A stretch of 12,185 nucleotides of DNA from JAOAIV01 sp038849555 (lineage in GTDB: Archaea; Thermoproteota; Bathyarchaeia; Bathyarchaeales; Bathycorpusculaceae), in contig JAWCMT010000041.1 in NCBI GenBank assembly GCA_038849555.1, positions 1-12,185 on the forward strand, written 5' to 3'. The notes under the pieces are model-generated. The model did not search any database and was not told the DNA's origin. It saw nothing but the letters and a program-made list of their open reading frames with translations. The translations under genes were made by a program, and so were the position numbers. Below, piece after piece: positions 7,622-12,185 of the stretch; positions within the stretch are counted from its first letter, which is position 1; each line of letters opens with the position of its first letter.

Positions 7622-8227
7622 TTAAAAATGTATTGACCCTAATTTTGGATACGTGGCTACCAAACCCTTCTTTATCGCTTTCAGAACGTCGTCAACATCC
7701 AAGCTTGCCTGGATCTCCGTGTACACATTGCATAATTCGGCTGGTTGATGCGCGTCGGTGCCTGCTACACCGGGCACACCCATTAGCTTAGCTAATTCAT
7801 GAGCTCGCCTGTTAGCCAGCGGAGACGATGCGCCGTTAAGCACTTCCACAGCGTCAAACTTGTAATTTCGTGCCACGTCGCCCATGCCGTACTCGCGGTA
7901 AGGATGTGCAGCTATGGATACGCAGCCTCTTTCACGGGCAAAGTCGATGATGCTCTCCACGGTCCAGGGCTTAGGCGGTAGCTCTGTTGTGCCTAAAATT
8001 AGCGTGTCGCCTTCGCTGGTGCTGATTTCCACGCCTGGGATAATTAGTATGTCTGGATAAGCCGCTGCAAGCTTTTGCGTCGCGGCGAGGCCCTCTACGG
8101 TGTCGTGGTCTGTTACGGCTGCAACTTTTACGGCGTTGTGTGCCACAAGCGCTTCTACAAGAGCCTTAGGCGTGATTGACGAGTCATATGAATAGGTGGT
8201 GTGGATGTGCAGATCAGCGCGGATCAA
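7622..8227 (-). CDS. PHP-domain metal-dependent phosphoesterase
   Basis: The 201-residue protein is a single PHP domain. Metal ligands expected for the family are all visible: H7 and H9 in DLHIHTTYSYDS, D40-H41 in VTDHDT, E67 in PGVEIS, H108 in AAHPY, and D158 and H160 in GTDAHQ. Family members hydrolyse phosphoesters such as nucleotides or RNA ends; the substrate here cannot be read from sequence. It starts with TTG at 8227, 2 bases after the tgtA stop, so its translation is probably coupled to tgtA. Sitting between a tRNA-modifying enzyme and a nuclease suggests a nucleic-acid or nucleotide role, but this is inference from position only. Confidence 0.93.
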   Translation of the reverse strand: MIRADLHIHTTYSYDSSITPKALVEALVAHNAVKVAAVTDHDTVEGLAATQKLAAAYPDILIIPGVEISTSEGDTLILGTTELPPKPWTVESIIDFARERGCVSIAAHPYREYGMGDVARNYKFDAVEVLNGASSPLANRRAHELAKLMGVPGVAGTDAHQPAELCNVYTEIQASLDVDDVLKAIKKGLVATYPKLGSIHF

Positions 8228-8229
8228 GG

Positions 8230-9855
8230 TTATTCGCTCAAATGTTTGCGCAGAATCATCTCTAAACGAGTTAAAATGTTTTTGCTTCCTTCAGCGCGGA
8301 TGTTTACATGCTCAAACTTTATGCCTTTCTTTAGACAAGAGCGACTGCAACACTTTTTAACGCTGCTGCCCCATTGCTGCGGATCATTAAGGAGCACGAC
8401 TGAGTCATAGCGGGTCTGCATAATGTAGTCTGACACTTGTTTTGCCACGTATTCTATGGTTTCTCTGTCGAGCGGCAAGGCCACTTCATGCTGGGACAGC
8501 GGATAAACCTCGTCCAGCTCCAGCGGAATCAGCCCAAAGGGCGCCGCGTAGAAGCAAGCGTGCACTTTGCTGAAGAGAGGTTCGCCTAAGTTTTGGACTA
8601 TTTTTCTTATTTTTGCGTATTCTGGTGTTTTATGGAAGGGTTTTTTGCGGGTTTGAGGCAAAAGCAGAAGCACGCGTGCAGTTTCAGGCGGAGAATAACG
8701 CTCGAAAAGGCGATTTCGATAATTAGTAACTTCTGGCCTTATGATGCTGAGGGAGCTGAAAAAGAAGAGGCCGCTGGGCTTCAGCGTGGGCGTGTGAGCC
8801 ACGATAAAGTCTGTGTAGTTTTTCAGCTTCTTTAGCGCGGTGAGGAGCGCGGGATGAGCATGCGCGCGCATTTCCAGATGCTCCCAGAGGCGGCCGTCTT
8901 TTATGGCTTGTTTTATGCGTTTTAATTCGGCTTGGCACACGTAGAGATTATGCTCAGCCAAGAAGGTTGCCCTATCCGCCTCAGGCATTCCGAGGACAGC
9001 TTTTGGTGTTGTGCCAGCGCATTTTGGGCATTGGCAGGGGAAAAAGTCGAGTTCTTCAAGTCGCCATGTGCCGTTTTCGGTCATGTAACGGTTTTCTCTG
9101 GCGTAGAGGGCGTAGGCGGCGGAGTCGAAAAGGTCGCAGCCTAAGGCTACGGCTAAGGCAAACATCATTGGGTGGCCGGCGCCGAAAAGGTGAAGAGGTC
9201 TTTCAGCTGGCAGATTCATCTTTGCCGCCATTATCATGTCGACTAACACGTCAAAACGGTAGTTTTCCATGACCTCGGTTGGGCTTCCAAGCGCATGCAC
9301 TTGGAATGGCAGCTTGCCCATTTCAACAGCAGACATCGCCACTAAATCCGAATGGCGTCCGCCTTGAACTGGACCTACCCAGAGTATGTCATCGCGCGTT
9401 TTGATTTTGAAGAAATCCTTGGCGCGCCGCAAAGTTTCATCCACTGTTTTTGCGGCTTGGTTTTTCGTTATTCGCCAGCCCGTGGGAATATCCAGTATCG
9501 TGGCTATGTCGCTACCTATGCGCTCCTGGTACTCAACGATCTCAGCTTGGCTTACTTCCACATTACCATAAACGAGAATCTGGTAGGCGCCTGAATCCGT
9601 CATTATGGCGCCGTTGAAATCCAAAAATTTGTGTAGGCCCAGCTCAATTGGCGTGTTCTGGAATCGTTTTTTGAGGATATACGCGTTTGTTATGACGGCT
9701 TCGAAGCCGAAGGTTTCCTTAAGCTTCCTCGGCGAAACAAGCTGGATGTTGGGGTTTATTACGGGAAAAAGAAGCGGAGTCTCCACTGTGCCGCTTTTAG
9801 TCTTCAGCCTACCGATTCTTGCAAGCAAGTCTTTGTCTTTAACTTCGAAGCGCAT
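8230..9855 (-). CDS. tgtA: Archaeosine tRNA-guanine transglycosylase with ArcS-like C-terminal region
   Basis: It exchanges guanine-15 in the tRNA D-loop for preQ0, the first committed step to archaeosine. In 541 residues the catalytic domain (about 1-345) shows the acid/base D87 in TDSGAYQ, GPVQGG at 161-166, LGSPTE at 189-194, the nucleophile D244 in DLFDSAAYALYAREN, and the zinc site C274-x-C276-xx-C279 with H302. The C-terminal part (about 350-541) has SSLSIIRPEVTNYRNRL and VLLLLPQTRKKPF, resembling the middle region shared with ArcS (a DUF5591-like domain). No PUA domain follows, unlike the ~580-residue Pyrococcus-type enzyme. The ATG at 9855 has AGGT as SD and a TATA box about 35 bases upstream. 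It heads the five-gene cluster. The function is secure; the domain name of the C-terminal half is from memory of the families. Confidence 0.95.
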   Translation of the reverse strand: MRFEVKDKDLLARIGRLKTKSGTVETPLLFPVINPNIQLVSPRKLKETFGFEAVITNAYILKKRFQNTPIELGLHKFLDFNGAIMTDSGAYQILVYGNVEVSQAEIVEYQERIGSDIATILDIPTGWRITKNQAAKTVDETLRRAKDFFKIKTRDDILWVGPVQGGRHSDLVAMSAVEMGKLPFQVHALGSPTEVMENYRFDVLVDMIMAAKMNLPAERPLHLFGAGHPMMFALAVALGCDLFDSAAYALYARENRYMTENGTWRLEELDFFPCQCPKCAGTTPKAVLGMPEADRATFLAEHNLYVCQAELKRIKQAIKDGRLWEHLEMRAHAHPALLTALKKLKNYTDFIVAHTPTLKPSGLFFFSSLSIIRPEVTNYRNRLFERYSPPETARVLLLLPQTRKKPFHKTPEYAKIRKIVQNLGEPLFSKVHACFYAAPFGLIPLELDEVYPLSQHEVALPLDRETIEYVAKQVSDYIMQTRYDSVVLLNDPQQWGSSVKKCCSRSCLKKGIKFEHVNIRAEGSKNILTRLEMILRKHLSE

Positions 9856-9886
9856 CTTTGAACCTACACAATCACTACTGCAGGCT

Positions 9887-9896
9887 TATAAAAAAG
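9887..9896 (-). promoter_or_regulatory. TATA box of the tgtA-led cluster
   Basis: The minus strand reads TTTTTTATA centred about 36 bases upstream of the tgtA ATG. This would start transcription near 9866 and leave a short leader of about 10 bases that still holds the AGGT SD. Confidence 0.6.
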
Positions 9897-9945
9897 GTTA
9901 GGCTCAGCGTGCCAACAGGTGCACCATCAGTTTAGATGAGGCATC

Positions 9946-9953
9946 CTTATATT
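9946..9953 (+). promoter_or_regulatory. Probable TATA box of the PAC2-family gene
   Basis: CTTATATT lies about 45 bases upstream of ATG 9997, divergent from the tgtA promoter. A GGAG (spacing 7) precedes the ATG. The expected transcript start is near 9975. Confidence 0.5.
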
Positions 9954-9996
9954 CGCTTGTTTTCTCTAATACACACCCAAGTGAAGGAGCTAGATC

Positions 9997-10749
9997 ATGG
10001 TTTGCACTATTGAATTCAGCGAAATACCGAAACTCAACGATCCCATCCTAATCGAGGGGTTGCCAGGAATCGGCTTCGTTGCTAACATTGCCTGCTTGCA
10101 CCTTATTAATGAATTGAAGGCTAAACGATTTGCCCAAGTGGTTTCCGCATCGTTTCAAGACCTTGCGGTGACAACCGAAGCAGGTGGTGTCCGCTCACCC
10201 ATAAGCGAGCTTTATTATTATAAGCGTGAAGACGGCGGACGCGACTTAATCATATGGTACGGTAACACGCAGGCGCTGACTACGTTTGGGCAATACGAGT
10301 TATGCGGCAAAATACTGGATATAGCGCAGGAACTGGGCTGCCGCTTTGTCATTTCCATCGGCGGCTTCAAAAAGGATGAAGTTCAGTCTGTTCCAGGGCT
10401 TTATAGCGCAGCCACGGACGGTGAAACACTTAAGGAAGCGTTGGATTTGGGAACTAAGATAATGGTCGGCCACATATTCGGCATCGCTGGTTTGCTCATA
10501 GGCTTGGGCAGGATTAGAAATTTGAGAGGCTTTGCACTTCTGGTGGATACGCCTGGTTTGTATCCAGATGTGAACGCCACGCGGTATGCGTTAACCGCCT
10601 TAAGCAAGTATCTGAACTTGAATCTTGACTTATCAAGGTTGGATGCCACGCTGGAGCAGACGAAGAAAATGCTGGAGCCCTTTGGCTTGATTAGAAATAT
10701 TGTTGAAGAAAAGAAGAAAGAGGAGCAGCAGATGCGCTGGTTTATTTAG
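9997..10749 (+). CDS. PAC2-family protein, probable proteasome assembly chaperone homologue (PbaB-like)
   Basis: The 250-residue cytoplasmic protein has the PAC2 pattern: LIEGLPGIGFVANIA at 18-32, a loop WYGNTQ at 87-92 where many members have GDxQ, VISIGGF at 118-124, and GIAGLLIGLG near 162-171. The C-terminus is charged and probably helical (about 216-246), ending in W-F-I. A hydrophobic residue, an aromatic and one final residue resemble the HbYX tail that docks into proteasome alpha-ring pockets, here with Phe for Tyr. This supports a proteasome-associated chaperone or activator role as in PbaB, though other PAC2 proteins have unknown functions. The start is well supported by AAGGAG 7 bases upstream. 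It is divergent from tgtA, and its last 8 bases overlap the convergent Sm-like gene. Confidence 0.88.
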   Translation: MVCTIEFSEIPKLNDPILIEGLPGIGFVANIACLHLINELKAKRFAQVVSASFQDLAVTTEAGGVRSPISELYYYKREDGGRDLIIWYGNTQALTTFGQYELCGKILDIAQELGCRFVISIGGFKKDEVQSVPGLYSAATDGETLKEALDLGTKIMVGHIFGIAGLLIGLGRIRNLRGFALLVDTPGLYPDVNATRYALTALSKYLNLNLDLSRLDATLEQTKKMLEPFGLIRNIVEEKKKEEQQMRWFI

Positions 10750-11167
10750 CCTTTGTTTCGCTGATAAATTGGTCGTAAACTCTTTGAACGCGTTCAGCCG
10801 CTGGCCCTGAGCCCTCCACAACGCCCTTCTCGGTTAGCTTGATTTTGTCCATGACCCAGATGAAGCCTTTATCCTCATAAAGCTTAACCATTGTCGGAAA
10901 AACCTTTTCAAGGCGGGCGGCTAGGGCTTTTAAGTCGAAGGGTTTCTCGGTGCTTGATATTTGAGCAACGACGTTACCGTTTAGGAAAACGCGATGATAG
11001 GTTTGTCCAGCTTCATCCTTCGCTTCAGCGATGCAAAGGCTCAGCGTGTCAGGGTTAATGCCAATAAGCGTGCCAGTAAATGTTTTCCCTGTAGTGGCTA
11101 CTACACTTACCGTTTTATCCGCCAGCGCAGCAACTTCGGTGAAAAATTTTCTTTGCGCTACAGACAC
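10742..11167 (-). CDS. SmAP3-like Sm/Lsm RNA-binding protein with C-terminal domain
   Basis: The N-terminal Sm fold (about 14-72) has Sm1 DKTVSVVATTGKTFTGTLIGINPDT and Sm2 RVFLNGNVVAQIS. A second domain (about 76-135, KPFDLKALAARLEKVF, GFIWVMDKIKLTEKGV) matches the two-domain layout of archaeal SmAP3 proteins, which form rings and bind RNA. The frame is open back to a TTG at 11185, but I choose GTG 11167 (141 residues). GGAGGT at 11174-11179 lies exactly 6 bases before it, and would be translated if the TTG were used. A TATA box at about 11206-11215 predicts transcription starting near 11183, which also favours the GTG. The stop codon overlaps the PAC2 stop by 8 bases on the opposite strand. 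The RNA partner is unknown. Confidence 0.88.
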   Translation of the reverse strand: MSVAQRKFFTEVAALADKTVSVVATTGKTFTGTLIGINPDTLSLCIAEAKDEAGQTYHRVFLNGNVVAQISSTEKPFDLKALAARLEKVFPTMVKLYEDKGFIWVMDKIKLTEKGVVEGSGPAAERVQRVYDQFISETKAK

Positions 11168-11173
11168 ATTTAA

Positions 11174-11179
11174 ACCTCC
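11174..11179 (-). promoter_or_regulatory. Shine-Dalgarno that sets the Sm-like GTG start
   Basis: GGAGGT on the minus strand lies 6 bases before GTG 11167. It falls inside the longer TTG-initiated frame, so it decides between the two starts. Confidence 0.8.
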
Positions 11180-11205
11180 ATTCAAACTAACGAATCTGCA
11201 TTACA

Positions 11206-11215
11206 AATATATATT
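11206..11215 (-). promoter_or_regulatory. Probable TATA box of the Sm-like gene
   Basis: The minus strand reads ATATATATTT about 40 bases upstream of GTG 11167, leaving a short leader that carries the GGAGGT. Confidence 0.5.
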
Positions 11216-11382
11216 CTTTGAAGACTTAAACGACATTTTTGCTTTGACATTTAACAATAATGCAAAGTCTAAAGAACAAAACAACCTGTTGAAGACTTGA
11301 ATATTGAGACAGGACGTTGCTTTCGCTTACTTTAATGGTATAAGCGGCAGCGTTAGCTAATTTTCTGCTGCCGTGATAGATC

Positions 11383-11512
11383 CCCTCTATTGTTTTCTGC
11401 ATTGTTTGGCTAATAGGCGGCTAATACGCTTCGGCGTTGGCGGAGAACCTACCCTCTACTGGTTTCTGCAATGAATTTCTAATAGCCGCCAAATATGATT
11501 ATGCCGATGGCG
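11383..11512. repeat. Imperfect tandem repeat, two copies, 69-base period
   Basis: Copy 1 (11383-11442) and copy 2 (11452-11512) align with one gap at about three quarters identity by hand count. Shared blocks are CCCTCTA, TTTCTGCA, CTAATAG and AATA. The units are non-coding in at least two forward frames. The differences between copies turn GGCGGCTA in copy 1 into TAGCCGCC in copy 2, so the copies can pair with each other. Confidence 0.65.
11416..11490 (+). ncRNA. Candidate structured RNA (three-way junction)
   Basis: The segment can close with an 8-base-pair stem (GGCGGCTA 11416-11423 with TAGCCGCC 11483-11490). Inside are a UUCG tetraloop hairpin (ACGC-TTCG-GCGT, 11426-11437) and a second hairpin, AGAACC 11444-11449 with GGTTTCT 11461-11467 (one bulged T). 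A further hairpin lies just upstream at 11345-11373. It is locally GC-rich inside an AT-rich spacer. It does not match a tRNA (no T-loop). Strand is not fixed by the folding; plus is shown because UUCG occurs on that strand. I recognise no known RNA family. Confidence 0.35.
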
Positions 11513-11798
11513 CTTGGATGCATGCTATCACCTAAAATTGCATCTATTCGTCAATAAGTTTCGATTATTTTGAAGAATAAAATAATATTGTGGAAGATGT
11601 ACTGTTGGTCAAGCAGAATGTTCAAATTTTGGTTTTGCAGCTTTTTCTTGGGGGATGATGTCGCCGTCCCAGTCTGATGGGGAAGATGAGGAAGGACTTT
11701 GACAGACCCTATTTTAATCGCTTGTGAGAGGCAAGTATTTGTTGTGTAGTTTGTGGAATTTTCTGTTAGTTTTAGGCATGCTGGTTTTCAGCGCAAAG

Positions 11799-11808
11799 TT
11801 TTTATATT
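11799..11808 (+). promoter_or_regulatory. TATA box of the Hsp20 gene
   Basis: GTTTTTATATT follows a purine-rich GCGCAAA, a plausible BRE plus TATA box. Transcription would start near 11832, at the edge of the palindrome described next. A second TATA-like TGTATATTTT at 11821-11830 is an alternative. Confidence 0.6.
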
Positions 11809-11832
11809 ACAACTTTTAGATGTATATTTTGC

Positions 11833-11855
11833 CTATACAAATCAAAATTGTATAG
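11833..11855 (+). promoter_or_regulatory. Perfect inverted repeat at the Hsp20 transcription start (operator or leader hairpin)
   Basis: CTATACAA (11833-11840), spacer ATCAAAA, then TTGTATAG (11848-11855): a perfect 8-7-8 palindrome between the TATA box and the SD. As DNA it could be a repressor site covering the start point. As RNA it would be a hairpin at the 5' end of the mRNA, upstream of the SD at 11863. Confidence 0.55.
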
Positions 11856-11862
11856 TTAATGT

Positions 11863-11870
11863 GAGGTGAT
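11863..11870 (+). promoter_or_regulatory. Strong Shine-Dalgarno of the Hsp20 gene
   Basis: GAGGTGAT matches the usual archaeal anti-SD over its whole length and lies 5 bases before ATG 11876, fixing that start. Confidence 0.85.
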
Positions 11871-11875
11871 GTGCC

Positions 11876-12185
11876 ATGGTTACCCGCAAAACAAGAGTAA
11901 CCCAAAACAGCGAAGCACCTGAAACTGCTCTTGCGAGGTGGACAGACCCCTTCAGCATATCAAGACAATTCGACCGCTTATTCGAGGAATTCCGCCAATC
12001 CTTCGATGATTTGCTAAGGCCCTTCTTACCCACAGCATACACAATCGCGGAAGCGCCTGAGATGTCTACGCGATACGCTGCAGTAGACCTCATCGATAAC
12101 GGCGACTCCTACACTGTCACTGCTGAGCTGCCAGGATTTAGCAAGGACATGGTTGACGTTCAAGTCACCAAAGACGGCGCCACAA
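11876..12185 (+). CDS. hsp20: Hsp20/alpha-crystallin small heat-shock protein (partial, C-terminus off the window)
   Basis: An ATP-independent holdase chaperone of the cytoplasm. My reading gives 103 codons open to the right edge. The N-terminal arm (about 1-65) is amphipathic with DPFSISRQFDRLFEEFRQSF. The alpha-crystallin domain begins at about 67 with YAAVDLIDNGDSYTVTAELPG and KDMVDVQVTKDG, the usual first strands of Hsp20 proteins. The remaining two thirds of that domain and the C-terminal IxI tail lie outside the window. The promoter has a clear TATA box, a palindrome at the expected start point and a near-perfect SD, as expected for a strongly and conditionally expressed gene. Confidence 0.94.
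   Translation, partial: MVTRKTRVTQNSEAPETALARWTDPFSISRQFDRLFEEFRQSFDDLLRPFLPTAYTIAEAPEMSTRYAAVDLIDNGDSYTVTAELPGFSKDMVDVQVTKDGAT

Larger units (their letters stand above)
11186..11875. other. 690-base intergenic region with candidate structured RNA and Hsp20 regulatory region
   Basis: No credible protein of useful length is visible. From left to right it holds: the Sm-gene promoter; a hairpin CGGCAGC/GCTGCCG (11345-11351 and 11367-11373); an imperfect tandem repeat (11383-11442 and 11452-11512); an AT-only inverted repeat ATTATTTT/AAAATAAT (11564-11571 and 11579-11586); a weak C/D-like candidate (11655-11702); and the Hsp20 promoter with its palindrome. Confidence 0.7.

Noticed and set aside
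8593..9272. Overlapping plus-strand frames opposite tgtA
   Set aside because: They are shadows of a high-confidence enzyme with all catalytic residues; no SD or domain supports them.
11416..11490. tRNA gene, suggested by a 75-base span closed by complementary ends
   Set aside because: There is no T-loop GGTTCRA, no standard D-arm or anticodon arm, and position 8 is not T. Treated as an unknown structured RNA instead.
11340..11515. CRISPR array
   Set aside because: There are only two diverged copies, no constant repeat-spacer pattern and no cas genes in the window.
11655..11702. Fifteen-codon acidic ORF as an Hsp20 leader peptide
   Set aside because: It ends about 170 bases before Hsp20 and upstream of its TATA box, so it would not be on the same transcript.
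11688..11712. RNase P RNA, from a GAGGAAGGAC-like motif and nearby ACAGACCC
   Set aside because: In RNase P RNA the two conserved strands of this core lie far apart, and no surrounding P1-P4 structure is visible.
11842..12093. 83-codon minus-strand frame opposite Hsp20
   Set aside because: A clear Hsp20 sequence with promoter and SD runs on the plus strand; the minus frame has no recognisable features.

Overview
The window looks like chromosomal DNA from an archaeon. Markers include a stand-alone ATPase subunit of GMP synthase, an archaeosine-type tRNA-guanine transglycosylase, a PAC2-family protein, an SmAP3-like Sm protein, an archaemetzincin, a presenilin-type membrane protease and a beta-CASP nuclease, together with TATA-box promoters about 25-45 bases upstream of starts. 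Several starts are GTG or TTG with Shine-Dalgarno (SD) sequences. The gene mix suggests the TACK side of the archaea, possibly Bathyarchaeia, but that assignment is inference from protein flavour, not a phylogenetic result.

Layout. (1) Positions 1-721, minus strand: guaAB, cut by the left edge. (2) 722-1229: AT-rich spacer between divergent genes. (3) 1230-4790, plus strand: two cell-surface genes. The first is a membrane protein joining a PepSY-like region to a caspase-like (clan CD) protease domain across a two-helix membrane hairpin. Its only good start (ATG 1230) is one frame away from the body, with an A AAA AAG slippery sequence at the junction. The second is a secreted six-bladed Kelch protein with a C-terminal membrane anchor. 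(4) 4918-9855, minus strand: a tight five-gene cluster reading tgtA, PHP phosphoesterase, beta-CASP nuclease, archaemetzincin, presenilin-like protease (gaps 2, 50, 8 and 6 bases). (5) 9997-10749, plus strand: a PAC2 protein ending in a proteasome-docking-like tail, divergent from tgtA and overlapping tail-to-tail by 8 bases with (6) an SmAP3-like protein on the minus strand, whose start I place at GTG 11167. (7) 11186-11875: a 690-base spacer holding an imperfect 69-base-period tandem repeat that can fold into a three-way junction, a weak C/D-box-like candidate, and the promoter of (8) an Hsp20 gene cut by the right edge. A perfect 8-7-8 inverted repeat sits at that gene's predicted transcription start.

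How the genes fit together. The minus-strand cluster combines tRNA modification, RNA processing and two proteases. The PAC2 and Sm genes beside it add proteasome-assembly and RNA-chaperone roles, so 4918-11167 is an RNA and protein quality-control neighbourhood. The 1230-4790 pair is a separate surface module. The least explained items are the frameshifted surface protease, the candidate structured RNA at about 11340-11515, and the Hsp20 palindrome.
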